Below, in pieces: positions 42,494 through 51,386 of a stretch of 64,000 bases of DNA (position 1 is the stretch's first letter; every line of letters starts with the position of its first letter). The stretch is from DASSNR01 sp036278935 (lineage in GTDB: Bacteria; Gemmatimonadota; Gemmatimonadetes; Gemmatimonadales; Gemmatimonadaceae). Position numbers and translations under genes: made by a program. A model generated the notes under the pieces. It was given only the letters and a program-made list of their open reading frames with translations, made no database searches and was not told where the DNA came from. The stretch lies in NCBI GenBank assembly GCA_036278935.1, contig DASUKA010000035.1:55535-119534 (forward strand). Direction: 5' to 3'.

Positions 42494-43528
42494 ATGACGG
42501 CTGCCGGTCCACACGTCGACCATCTCCGCGTGCTGGTGGCGTCGGCATCCGATCAGCCCCGGCTGCGCAGGGCGTTCGCCCGCCTCGGCCACCACGCGAG
42601 TGTCGTCCGATTCGATGGCGCGGTAGCCGCGGTGAACGATGGGATCGAAGCCGTGGTCATTGCCGCGCCGCGCGTCGACGCCCTCACCCTGGCCAGCCGT
42701 CTCAAGACGCGCTTTCAGGTGCCCTTCCTGCCCGTGGTGGCGCTGGTAATGCGCCCCACCCGCCTGCCGCACGACGCCGCGATCCCCGACGCGTGGGTGA
42801 CCGCATCGGCGCCACCGCGCGAGGTCGTGGAACGCGTGGAGGAGCTCGTGCGCATCCGCCGGGCCGAGCGTGAGCTCGTACGACTCAACGGCGCGCTCAC
42901 AGAGCTGGCGGCGGAGAACGGGCGGCTGTACGATCGGGCACGGCGCGATGCGGAAGCCACGACGCTGCTGCTCCGCGAGCTGCAACACCGCGTCCGCAAC
43001 AACCTGGCATCGATTCAGGCGCTGCTGATCCTGGAGCGGCATCGCACGCCGCCCCGCGCGCTCAGCGAGGCCATCGATGTGGCGATCGCCCGGCTCCGCA
43101 GTATGGCCGCATTGCAGGACGCGCTGGTTCCCACGGCGAACCAGGTGGACCTGGCGTCGCTGGCGCACGCCATCGCCCGCAGCGCGGTGGAGGTGTTTGG
43201 AGCAACGGGCTCGGTGCAGTACCAGGTGAAGGGCGGCGCCGCGTTGCCGCCGGCCACCGGGAGTGCCGTGGCGATCGTGTTGAACGAGCTGGTGACCAAT
43301 GCACTGAAGCACGCCATGGCACGCGAGCTGGTGATCGATATCCGCTCCAACCCGCAGGGGATTGAATTGATCGTGGCCGACGATGGATGCGGGATGCCGC
43401 ACACACCCGCGCAGGGCAGCGGACTGGCCATCGCGCGCGCCGTCACGCGGAACGAGCTCCGGGGCGAGCTGCGCTTCGTGAACGGATCGCCCGGCACGCG
43501 CATTCATCTGGCGATTCCGTCGCCGTGA
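42494..43528 (+). CDS. HisKA_2-type sensor histidine kinase with degenerate N-terminal receiver-like domain
   Basis: The 344-residue soluble kinase has an N-terminal domain resembling a receiver (HLRVLVASASDQPRLRRAFARLG) that lacks the acidic pocket, a coiled-coil segment, a HisKA_2 dimerisation domain with His165 in LLRELQHRVRNNLASIQALL, and a HATPase domain (LNELVTNALKHA, VADDGCGMP). No membrane helix is present. It is probably the partner of the divergent ANTAR regulator. Confidence 0.9.
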   Translation: MTAAGPHVDHLRVLVASASDQPRLRRAFARLGHHASVVRFDGAVAAVNDGIEAVVIAAPRVDALTLASRLKTRFQVPFLPVVALVMRPTRLPHDAAIPDAWVTASAPPREVVERVEELVRIRRAERELVRLNGALTELAAENGRLYDRARRDAEATTLLLRELQHRVRNNLASIQALLILERHRTPPRALSEAIDVAIARLRSMAALQDALVPTANQVDLASLAHAIARSAVEVFGATGSVQYQVKGGAALPPATGSAVAIVLNELVTNALKHAMARELVIDIRSNPQGIELIVADDGCGMPHTPAQGSGLAIARAVTRNELRGELRFVNGSPGTRIHLAIPSP

Positions 43529-43540
43529 CGGGACGTGGAG

Positions 43541-43613
43541 TGGAGCGTGCGAGGCTCGAACTCGCGACCTTTCGGTTGCAAACCGAATGCTCTCCCAACT
43601 GAGCTAACGCCCC
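43541..43613 (-). tRNA. tRNA-Ala(TGC)
   Basis: On the minus strand the acceptor GGGGCGT (43613-43607) pairs with ACGCTCC (43548-43542) and contains the alanine identity pair G3-U70; discriminator A is 43541. The anticodon loop TTTGCAA gives TGC (43580-43578). D and T arms are standard. CCA is not encoded. Confidence 0.95.
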
Positions 43614-43620
43614 CACGGCA

Positions 43621-43649
43621 AAGTTAAGAGCGCGCGGTCGCACGGTCCA
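43621..43649 (-). promoter_or_regulatory. Possible promoter of tRNA-Ala
   Basis: TGGACC (43649-43644) and TAACTT (43626-43621) are separated by 17 bp on the minus strand, with the -10 element 8 nt from the tRNA 5' end. The -35 match is weak. Confidence 0.35.
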
Positions 43650-43732
43650 GGTCGTGCACCGCCACAGAGTCATCGGGCGCCCGCCGTGATCGCGGCGCGG
43701 CACGCCCAGCGAACATTTCACGCGGAGGGCAC

Positions 43733-44209
43733 ATGGCCAGCTCCACCGATACGAAGGCGAATCAAATCACGGTCCGCTGCCAGTTCTGCCAGAGCTGGAA
43801 CCGCGTTGACGCCTCGCGCGTGAGCGACCGCCCGCAGTGCGGCACCTGCCACCGGCCACTGCTGCTCGATCGTCCAGTGCCGCTCACCGATGCGGATTTC
43901 CAGCGGACGATCGAGGGGAGCGAGATCCCCGTGCTGGTGGACTTCTACGCGGACTGGTGCGGCCCGTGCAAGATGATGGCACCGGTCGTGGACGATCTGG
44001 CTGGCCGCTTCCAGGGACGTGTCCTGGTTGGGAAGCTGGACACGGATGCCGCGCAGGAGACGGCCGGCCGATTCAACATTCGCGCGATCCCCACCACCAT
44101 TCTGTTCAAGGATGGCCACGAAGTGGCACGTCACACCGGTGCCGCGGGAGCGCGGGTGCTGGAGGAGTTGATCGGGAAAGCGCAGCAGGCGGGGGGCAAG
44201 GGGCAGTGA
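43733..44209 (+). CDS. trxC: Thioredoxin 2-type protein with N-terminal zinc ribbon
   Basis: The 158-residue protein has an N-terminal zinc-binding pair (Cys16/Cys19 and Cys36/Cys39) and a thioredoxin domain with the active site WCGPC (75-79), KLDTDAAQETAGRFNIRAIPTTILFKDG. This layout is that of TrxC. It reduces disulfides in the cytoplasm and would be recycled by the thioredoxin reductase at 7554. GGAGG lies 4 nt before the ATG. The stop codon TGA is the first part of a repeat element that follows. Confidence 0.93.
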   Translation: MASSTDTKANQITVRCQFCQSWNRVDASRVSDRPQCGTCHRPLLLDRPVPLTDADFQRTIEGSEIPVLVDFYADWCGPCKMMAPVVDDLAGRFQGRVLVGKLDTDAAQETAGRFNIRAIPTTILFKDGHEVARHTGAAGARVLEELIGKAQQAGGKGQ

Positions 44210-44298
44210 GTCAGTGGGTCAGGAACAACTCCGGCGGAGAGTATTCTCTCCTACAGACTGTTTCTGGCCCACTGACTCACTGAACAGCTGACCCACTT
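44206..44298. repeat. Palindromic repeat with 8-bp units, copy 2, at the trxC/actF junction
   Basis: The left arm has TGAGTCAG-TGGGTCAG-GAAC (44207-44226), and the right arm contains the complement of four such units, TGGCCCACTGACTCACTGAACAG read as separate 8-mers. The core CTCCGGCGGAG is the reverse complement of that in copy 1, so the two copies are in opposite orientation. It supplies the trxC stop and separates the convergent trxC and actF genes, where its hairpin could stop transcription from both sides. Confidence 0.8.
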
Positions 44299-44299
44299 C

Positions 44300-45622
44300 T
44301 TATTCGTGCGCCGGCAGCGGCTCCAACGTCTCCGGATCGTACGGCACCTGCACCTCGTCGCGGAAGGGGGAAGTCATCATCGTCACGCGCATCCGCGGGA
44401 AAGCATTCATGAAGGCGATGTAGCAGAGCCCCCAGATGCCGAGGTAGCCCAGGGTGATGCCGATCTCCCATACGCCGAACGGCGTATCAGTGGCCCGGTA
44501 GTGCAGCGAGGGATAGACCTCGATGTAGCGTAGGAGCCAGAGCCCCAGCGCGCTGCACGTACAGAACGTGATGAAGGTCGGGAGAAAGACCTTCGCCGCG
44601 CGCGCGAGCAGTCCGAAGAAGGGAAAGACGAAGAGCAGAAAGACGACCGCGAGCGTGAGCGGCATCCAGGGAGCGATGAGCCGCAGATGGAACCAGTGCG
44701 TCTCCTCACCCATGTTGCCATACCAGATCACCAGATACTGCGCGAAGGTGAGGTATCCCCAGAACGCCGTGAAGGCAAAGGTGAATTTGCCCAGGTCGTG
44801 AAAGTGGTGCTCGGTGATGAGGTGTCGGGCGCCCAGGAACTTCCGCCAGCAGACCACGATGAGCCCCCAGGTGCTGATGGCGCCGAGCCACGCTCCCATG
44901 AAGAACCACCAGCCGTACATGGTGCTCTGGAAGTGGGTGTCCAGCGACATGGACAGATCCCAGGAGAACACCGAAAAGAAGAAGCCGTAGCAGAGCGCTA
45001 TGACCACCGCCAGTCGTCCCTGGACGGTGTGGGTGCGGAAGATCTCGCGCCGCTCATCCCCGAAGCTGCGACGCATGCGGTCGCGCAGGCCGCGCGCCCA
45101 GGCGGCGCCCGACTCGGGCAGCATCGCCACGTCGAGCCGCACGGACTTGTACACGATCCAGAGGCTCAGCCAGGTGAGCACGGCAAAGAGCACCAGGTCT
45201 CGCGTCACCAGAAAGGAGCCGTTCAGGTACTCGCGCTTCTCCGCGGCGGTCGGGGTGTACTGTGCCCACGGAAAGACGTGCGAGCGCCCGATGAAGATGA
45301 GAATGAGCAGGAGAAAAGCGACCGGGAGGAACGCGGCGTATCCCTCGAGCATCCGGGCAATGGGCCGCGACCAGCGTGCCGTCGCGATGCGCATCACCGC
45401 CACGACCGTGATGCCGGCCTGCGAGACGGTGGCGAAGAAGAGCCAGTTCCAGAGGAGCGCCTGCCAGACACGATCCTGCCCGACGGCGATCCCGATGATG
45501 AACACCGCCAGGCCGATCAGCGCCAGCACGAGGCAGAGGAGTGTCAGGGCACGAGGCAGCGGCTTCTCCGTGGCCGCGATCACCTCTTGTACGGTTGGCA
45601 TGTAGGCGTCGTGATTGCTCAC
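44300..45622 (-). CDS. actF: Alternative complex III subunit ActF
   Basis: The 440-residue integral membrane protein has about ten helices and resembles ActC/NrfD-like subunits, with conserved SVFSWDLSMSLDTHFQSTMYGWWFF and YLVIWYGNMGEETHW segments diagnostic of ActF. It is part of the quinol:electron acceptor oxidoreductase that replaces the bc1 complex. The ATG overlaps the actE stop as ATGA. It ends the operon, at a repeat element shared with trxC. Confidence 0.93.
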   Translation of the reverse strand: MSNHDAYMPTVQEVIAATEKPLPRALTLLCLVLALIGLAVFIIGIAVGQDRVWQALLWNWLFFATVSQAGITVVAVMRIATARWSRPIARMLEGYAAFLPVAFLLLILIFIGRSHVFPWAQYTPTAAEKREYLNGSFLVTRDLVLFAVLTWLSLWIVYKSVRLDVAMLPESGAAWARGLRDRMRRSFGDERREIFRTHTVQGRLAVVIALCYGFFFSVFSWDLSMSLDTHFQSTMYGWWFFMGAWLGAISTWGLIVVCWRKFLGARHLITEHHFHDLGKFTFAFTAFWGYLTFAQYLVIWYGNMGEETHWFHLRLIAPWMPLTLAVVFLLFVFPFFGLLARAAKVFLPTFITFCTCSALGLWLLRYIEVYPSLHYRATDTPFGVWEIGITLGYLGIWGLCYIAFMNAFPRMRVTMMTSPFRDEVQVPYDPETLEPLPAHE

Positions 45623-46362
45623 GGCTTCACTCCGGAGTTCGTGGTCGCGGCGCGTGTGGTATCGCCCTGCTGCGCGCCGGGCACTCGAGTCATGAGTCCG
45701 CCGGGACCCGTGAGTCGGTATGGGACGGGACGCGTCGGCGCGGTGAGCGTCGCGCGCGGTACCGTATTGCCGTTCTCACCGGGGTAGCCTGGCGGCGAGG
45801 TGTCAGCTTTGACCGAGAGCTTCCCCTGCAATGCTCGGACGTAATTGACCACATCCCATCGGTCCATGTATTCGATGCGGTCGTACGTCGGCATGAGGCC
45901 GCGCCCATTCCGGATCATGCCGAAGATGTAGCCATCGGTCCGGTTCTGGGTGGTGGGCAGGGTGAGGTTCGGCGCGGGGATGCCGTACTTGACGGCCGGT
46001 CCGTTGCCGTGGCCCGAGGGACCGTGGCAGACGGCGCAATTGATCTGGTAGTACTTGCGCCCGTTCTCGAGCGAGCGGGCGGTAGGCGGCGTGGGGTTGA
46101 CCAGCCCTGACATCGAATCGATGGTGGCCGGCAAGTTGGAGTACGACACCACGTAGCCGGGTACCGGATCACCGGTGATCGGCACCGAGGTCTGCGGGTT
46201 GCCGCGGAACGGAATGGTGTCGCTGCCCGCGTAATCCGTCGCCTCCCACGGCTCCACCTTCGGCTGGTTCTTGAAGTCGGTGAACCAGGAGCAACCAGTG
46301 AGCAGCAGCGCCGCGAGCAGGGTTGGCGCCGCGCGGCGCAGCCAGCAGCAGTTATCGCTCAC
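45619..46362 (-). CDS. actE: Alternative complex III subunit ActE, monohaem cytochrome c lipoprotein
   Basis: The 247-residue protein has a lipoprotein signal with LTGC (Cys24), one haem c site CAVCH, and a distal Met candidate in GRGLMPTYD. ActE shuttles electrons from the complex to a downstream acceptor. The start overlaps actD by 11 nt. The C-terminal 60 residues are Pro/Thr-rich and probably disordered. Confidence 0.93.
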   Translation of the reverse strand: MSDNCCWLRRAAPTLLAALLLTGCSWFTDFKNQPKVEPWEATDYAGSDTIPFRGNPQTSVPITGDPVPGYVVSYSNLPATIDSMSGLVNPTPPTARSLENGRKYYQINCAVCHGPSGHGNGPAVKYGIPAPNLTLPTTQNRTDGYIFGMIRNGRGLMPTYDRIEYMDRWDVVNYVRALQGKLSVKADTSPPGYPGENGNTVPRATLTAPTRPVPYRLTGPGGLMTRVPGAQQGDTTRAATTNSGVKP

Positions 46363-46855
46363 TGTGCACCTCCGCTGGCTCGAACTGCCGGAGCGTGTCC
46401 CGCACGGCGTCCTGCTGGTCTGGCGGACACTCCACCCATACCCCGAACTCGTAATCGCTGAAGCGCGGATCGTAGCCCACGGTCATGGTGATGCGCGGAA
46501 TGCGTGCGGTGATGAACAGACCGGCGACCGTGGACAGCGCCCCGACCAGCACCATCAGCTCAAAGCTGATGATCGTGTACGGAACCCACGAGGCCACTGG
46601 CTTGCCACCGACGACCAGCGGCCAGTAGTCGGAAATCCAGATCGGCACCCAGAAGCCGAAGGTCATCCCCGCGAGCCCGCCCAGGAGCGCGTACAGCCGC
46701 ACAGCGCTCGGCCGGCGGTGCAAGGCATGATCGAACTCGTGCCGGGGCGCGGGCGTGAAGACGGTGATGTCGATGTGACGGAATTTCTTCATCAGCGCTT
46801 CGACGGCCTCGACAGCCGAATCCAGGTGCGCGAACGCAGCGGCAACGCCTCTCAT
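46352..46855 (-). CDS. actD: Alternative complex III subunit ActD (DUF3341)
   Basis: The 167-residue protein has an N-terminal soluble alpha/beta segment (FRHIDITVFTPAPRHEFDHAL) and two membrane helices (LYALLGGLAGMTFGFWVPIW and SFELMVLVGALSTVAGLFI), the pattern of DUF3341/ActD. The start overlaps the actC stop as ATGA. Confidence 0.92.
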   Translation of the reverse strand: MRGVAAAFAHLDSAVEAVEALMKKFRHIDITVFTPAPRHEFDHALHRRPSAVRLYALLGGLAGMTFGFWVPIWISDYWPLVVGGKPVASWVPYTIISFELMVLVGALSTVAGLFITARIPRITMTVGYDPRFSDYEFGVWVECPPDQQDAVRDTLRQFEPAEVHSER

Positions 46856-48300
46856 TGGTCGTGTTCCCCCGGCGTGGCGGGCGCGTAATCGGTATGCAGC
46901 CCCGTGACATCGATCAACGGGTGGTCATGCGGTACCCGCACCGGCGGCGGCAGCTCCTCCTTCACTTCCGCGATCGCGATCACGGGGAATTGCTTGACGA
47001 ACAACAGGAACCACATGAAGAACCAGCCGAAGCTCCCAAGCAGGATGAACCAATCGATGAACGAAGGACGGTACATCGTCCATTGCCACGGCTCGAACTC
47101 GTGCGACAACGACGGGTCGAAGATCGTGAAGCGCTCGTACCACATCCCCAGGTTGATGAACAGGGACATGGTGAATAACCAGACGGGATTTCGTCGCAGC
47201 TTCTGGAAGAAGAGCGAGAGCGGCAGGATCACATTGCATGTGAGGAGGATCCACTCGGCCCACCACCACTGTCCGAAGACGCGGGTGTACCAGAACGAAT
47301 GCTCGATCTCGCTCCCGCCATACCATCCGATGAAGAATTCGGTCAGGTAGGCCGTCCCGACCACGAGCGAGGTGAAGAGACACAGCTTGGCCAGGGCATC
47401 CAGGTGATTGAGCGTGACGATGTGCGTCAGCTTGAACCACCGCCGGATGGGGATCATGATGGTGAAGACCATCCCGATGCCCGAGTAAATGGCGCCCGCC
47501 ACGAAGTACGGCGCGAAGATCGTCGCGTGCCAGCCCGGCGTGTCGGCCATGGCAAAGTCGAACGACACCGTGGAGTGCACCGACAGCACTAGCGGCGTCG
47601 AGAGCGCGGCCAGAAAGAGGTAGGCGCGCGCGAAGTGCCGCCACTCACGGTCCGAGTTCCGCCATCCCATGGAGAGCGTGCCGTAGATCTTCTTGCGGAT
47701 GGGGTGCGTCTCGCGGTCCCGGATCGCGGCGAAATCGGGAATCATCCCGATATAGAGGAACGTGGCCGACACCGTGAGGTAGGTGAGGATGGCAAACACG
47801 TCCCACACGAGCGGGCTCTTGAACTGCGGCCAGACCAGGCGCCAGCTCGGATACGGAATGAGCCAGAAGAACTTCCAGGGGCGCCCCAGGTGCAGAATCG
47901 GGAAGAGCCCGGCGGTCATGACCGCAAAGACGGTCATCGCCTCCGTCGCGCGGTAGATCGTGGTGCGGAATCCGGCGCGGAAGAGATAGAGAATGGCGGA
48001 GATCAGCGTCCCCGCGTGCCCGATACCGACCCAGAAGACGAAGGTGACGATGTAGACGCCCCACATGACCGGCGGCGCATAGCCCGCCACGCCGAGCCCC
48101 ATGTAGATCTGGTAGGCCCAGGTGACGGCGCCGATGAGCATGGCCGTAACCGCGAAGCCCAGCCCGATGAACCAGTTCCGGGTGGGACGCAGCGTGGCAA
48201 TGATCTCATCGTTGACCTGCGAGTAGTTGCGAATCGCAGGGAGCTGGAGATCGGCGTGCGGAATGTTCGGGCGCTTGAGCGGTTCAGCGGCAGTCGCCAT
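46852..48300 (-). CDS. actC: Alternative complex III subunit ActC (NrfD-like)
   Basis: The 482-residue polytopic protein has about ten membrane helices and the ActC/NrfD quinol-binding segments, including VFWVGIGHAGTLISAILYLFRAGFR and SVHSTVSFDFAMADTPGWHATIFAPYFVAGAI. It is the main quinol-oxidising membrane subunit. It follows actB by 9 nt. The C-terminal tail after the last helix is soluble. Confidence 0.94.
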   Translation of the reverse strand: MATAAEPLKRPNIPHADLQLPAIRNYSQVNDEIIATLRPTRNWFIGLGFAVTAMLIGAVTWAYQIYMGLGVAGYAPPVMWGVYIVTFVFWVGIGHAGTLISAILYLFRAGFRTTIYRATEAMTVFAVMTAGLFPILHLGRPWKFFWLIPYPSWRLVWPQFKSPLVWDVFAILTYLTVSATFLYIGMIPDFAAIRDRETHPIRKKIYGTLSMGWRNSDREWRHFARAYLFLAALSTPLVLSVHSTVSFDFAMADTPGWHATIFAPYFVAGAIYSGIGMVFTIMIPIRRWFKLTHIVTLNHLDALAKLCLFTSLVVGTAYLTEFFIGWYGGSEIEHSFWYTRVFGQWWWAEWILLTCNVILPLSLFFQKLRRNPVWLFTMSLFINLGMWYERFTIFDPSLSHEFEPWQWTMYRPSFIDWFILLGSFGWFFMWFLLFVKQFPVIAIAEVKEELPPPVRVPHDHPLIDVTGLHTDYAPATPGEHDQ

Positions 48301-48309
48301 CGGCGCCCC

Positions 48310-51300
48310 CTATTCCGCGGCCGGCGCGGCCGGCTCGGTGTGGTTGACCCTCTGCAGATAGACCACGGCGGGAAAGGTGTTGAGTTCGTCCTGAAAGACA
48401 TGGTAGCCGCGCTCGTCCTCGACGTGCTTCGTCACCGACCACTGGGGGTGGGCGGCATCACCGAAGACGATGGCGTTCGACGGGCAGGCCTGCGCGCACG
48501 ATGTCGTGAATTCATCCGGGCGCAGCTCCCGTTGCTCGGCGCGCGCGCGGTTCTCCGCCTCGCGAATGCGCTGCAGGCAGAAGGTGCACTTTTCCATCAC
48601 GCCCTTGCCGCGCACCGTTACGTCGGGATTGAGCTGCCAGTTCATGTGCTCCGGCCACGCGTACTGCGGGCGCGCCGGTTCGCCGTACCCGAACCAGTTG
48701 AAGTAGCGGACCTTGTAGGGACAGTTGTTGGAGCAGTAGCGAGTGCCCACGCACCGGTTGTAGACCTGCACGTTGAGTCCATCCGGCGAGTGGTACGTGG
48801 CGTACACCGGGCACACCGGCTCGCAGGGCGCGTTACCGCAGTGCTGGCAGAGCATGGGCGTGAAGCGCGCCTCCCATGGTGTGCGCCAGTCCTCCTCGTA
48901 GTTCTCGCCGCCTTCGAAGTAGCGTTCGATGCGGATCCACGTCATTTCCCGGCCGCGCAGGATGTTGCCGCCGGCCTGGGGATGTTCCATGAACCGGGCA
49001 TTCTGGTACGCCGCCCCGACGGTGGGGATGTTGTTCTCGGCGTAACAGGCCGTCATGCACGCGGAGCAGCCGGTGCAGCGCGCCAGATCGACCGTCATCG
49101 CCCACCGGCGGTCGGCCATATGGCTGAAGTTGTCGGGCGCGTACATGCCCATGCTCTTCGAGTGCTTCTGCACGAGCAGGCCCTGCGCATCGGCCGCCAC
49201 GGGGGAGCGCAGGCCGGGGAGGTACGCGTGCGACGCATCGCCGGGGACGACTTCGGCGGCGGTGGGCGGGGCCTCTTCCGGATGCTGTCGCTTCTGCAGG
49301 AGCTCCTGCACGCTCATGGCGCGCGCGATCCCGCGCCCGTGCTGGCGCGCTGAACCTTCCGTGGTCACCAACTCCGAGTAGTGGCCCGTGTAGGTCACGT
49401 TCGCCTTGGTGACGGTCCACGCGAGCGCCCCCGACCCGGGGTCGTAGGCGACCGGAATCACATCGAAGGCATTGACCCCAGTGCCCTCCGCATACCGCCC
49501 ATAGGCGGTGTGCCCCTGCCCGAACGCGATGGCGACCGTGTCGGGACGCACGCCGAGGTAGATGTAGGCGGGCGCGGCGACGGTACCCGAGGGTGTCTGT
49601 ATGGCAAGGAGATCACCCGGTTGCTCCACCCCGAGCTTCTTGGCGGTGGAGGGATGTACCTCGATCCAGGACTGCCAGCAGATCTTGCTCACCGGATCGG
49701 GCATCTCCTGCAGCCATGGCTTGTTCGCCCCACTGCCATCACCCAAGGCGGGCGACGGGTACACGACCACGTAGTAGTCGCCGGCCGTGGACGCGATGGC
49801 GGGAGGAGCGGGCGTGGCGGGCGGCGCCGCCTTGGGCGCGGCTGGCCGCTGACGTACGGAGCCGGTGGCCATCCCGGTCTCCAGCGCCTTGGTGAACGCC
49901 GTGGTGCCACCCTTGAAGTGCCCGATGAGCCATTCCCGGTAATTCGGCACCGCGTACGCCTTGGCCGTCTTCGGGTTCGTCTTCGCGAGATCGATCAGCA
50001 CGTCCGCCGTCTGGCGCGTGTCGTACACCGGATCCATGCCCGGCTGCTGCATGGAGATGACGCCCGGCATCGGCTGCGCATCGCCCCACGATTCAATGGC
50101 GTGATGATCCGGAAGAATGAGATCAGCGAGCTCGGCGGTTTCGTCGGGATAGCTTGAGAAGCTCACCTTGAACGGAACCTTCTGGATGGCCTCGGCAACG
50201 TGCGCGGCTCGGGGGAAAGTGAACGCGGGGTTCACGCCCCGGGTGATGAGGAGCGGCACCTGCCCGGCGCGCATGCGCTCGAAGGTGGCGGCGAGCTCCG
50301 CCGACGAGGCGAGACCTTCGAAGCTGTTGATCGCGCGCTTGGGATCGATGGTCACTCCCACGTTGCCGGCAGACTGGTTGAGCGCCGCCACCGCGCGCGC
50401 CAGCTCAGCGGCGGTGGCAGTCGCGCCGCCCGCGAGGAAGAGGCTGGGCTTGGTGGCCGCAACCTCCCTGGCCAAGCGCTGCAGCGTGGCCGCGGGGACG
50501 TCACTCGCTGTCGCGGCGTCGCTCAACGAGCCCTTGCCCTGCAGCGCGTTGACAATGGCCAGCTCGCTGCCGGGCTTGCACGCGATCCACTCGTCGGCGT
50601 TGAGGCCGGTGAGTGAGCGCCGCGCGCCCACGTAGACGAACCGTGGTCCCTTCTCGAGCGCCGCGCGTGCGTCCGCGAAATCGAGCTGCTGCGGAACGTT
50701 GGCGCCCCATGTCTCCAGAAAGTCGGCGCCGAACGACACGATCAGCTTTGCCTTGGAGAAGTCGAGCCAGGGCCAACTCACCCCGTAGGCCTGCCGGTTG
50801 GCGTCGATAACCGCGGTGTTGGCGAGCGCATCATAGCTCAGATGCGCGCTCAGGCCGAACGCCGCGAGCCACTCATCCAGGAAAGCGGGGAAGCTGCCCG
50901 TCTCGTGGCGGTTGATGAACACCGCGCGCGCCGCCTGTCCGTTCCCCTGCAACTCGGTGAGCTTCTGCGAGAACAGCTGCAGCGCCTTGGCCCAGGTGGT
51001 TGGCGTGAGGGTGCCGTTCTGTCGGACCATGGGACCGCGGTAGCGGTCCGGATTGTAGAGGCCCTGCACCGCTGCCTGCCCGCGGGCGCACAGCGCCCCC
51101 CGGTTCAGCGGGTGCGCGGGATTGCCTTCGAGCTTGAAGGTGCGGCCGTCACGCGTCTCCATGAGCACGCCGCACCCCGCCGAGCATTCGCGGCAGGTGG
51201 AGGCGTAGTAGTTGGAGACGCCGGGGACGGTATCATCGGGGTTCACCAGATATGGGATGAGATGCTCGATCCGCGTATTCCCGCAGCCGACCGTCGCGGT

Positions 51301-51375
51301 AGTAGCGCCCGCCACGCCCAGCACTTTCAGGAAGTCGCGCCGGCGAACGCCCGTCGACTTCGACGTATCACTCAT
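48310..51375 (-). CDS. actB: Alternative complex III subunit ActB (molybdopterin-like domain fused to Fe-S domain)
   Basis: The 1021-residue protein begins with a Tat signal (RRRDFLK) and a possible lipobox ending at Cys31. Residues about 40-720 are a molybdopterin-oxidoreductase-like domain that in this family holds no cofactor. Residues about 750-1010 carry four Fe-S sites: CTGCSACMTACYAEN, CQHCGNAPCEPVCPVYAT, NRCVGTRYCSNNCPYK and CTFCLQRIREAEN with a later CAQACP. Electrons pass from quinol through this subunit to the haems of ActA. It lies 11 nt after actA. Confidence 0.95.
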   Translation of the reverse strand: MSDTSKSTGVRRRDFLKVLGVAGATTATVGCGNTRIEHLIPYLVNPDDTVPGVSNYYASTCRECSAGCGVLMETRDGRTFKLEGNPAHPLNRGALCARGQAAVQGLYNPDRYRGPMVRQNGTLTPTTWAKALQLFSQKLTELQGNGQAARAVFINRHETGSFPAFLDEWLAAFGLSAHLSYDALANTAVIDANRQAYGVSWPWLDFSKAKLIVSFGADFLETWGANVPQQLDFADARAALEKGPRFVYVGARRSLTGLNADEWIACKPGSELAIVNALQGKGSLSDAATASDVPAATLQRLAREVAATKPSLFLAGGATATAAELARAVAALNQSAGNVGVTIDPKRAINSFEGLASSAELAATFERMRAGQVPLLITRGVNPAFTFPRAAHVAEAIQKVPFKVSFSSYPDETAELADLILPDHHAIESWGDAQPMPGVISMQQPGMDPVYDTRQTADVLIDLAKTNPKTAKAYAVPNYREWLIGHFKGGTTAFTKALETGMATGSVRQRPAAPKAAPPATPAPPAIASTAGDYYVVVYPSPALGDGSGANKPWLQEMPDPVSKICWQSWIEVHPSTAKKLGVEQPGDLLAIQTPSGTVAAPAYIYLGVRPDTVAIAFGQGHTAYGRYAEGTGVNAFDVIPVAYDPGSGALAWTVTKANVTYTGHYSELVTTEGSARQHGRGIARAMSVQELLQKRQHPEEAPPTAAEVVPGDASHAYLPGLRSPVAADAQGLLVQKHSKSMGMYAPDNFSHMADRRWAMTVDLARCTGCSACMTACYAENNIPTVGAAYQNARFMEHPQAGGNILRGREMTWIRIERYFEGGENYEEDWRTPWEARFTPMLCQHCGNAPCEPVCPVYATYHSPDGLNVQVYNRCVGTRYCSNNCPYKVRYFNWFGYGEPARPQYAWPEHMNWQLNPDVTVRGKGVMEKCTFCLQRIREAENRARAEQRELRPDEFTTSCAQACPSNAIVFGDAAHPQWSVTKHVEDERGYHVFQDELNTFPAVVYLQRVNHTEPAAPAAE

Positions 51376-51386
51376 TCAAATCGTCC

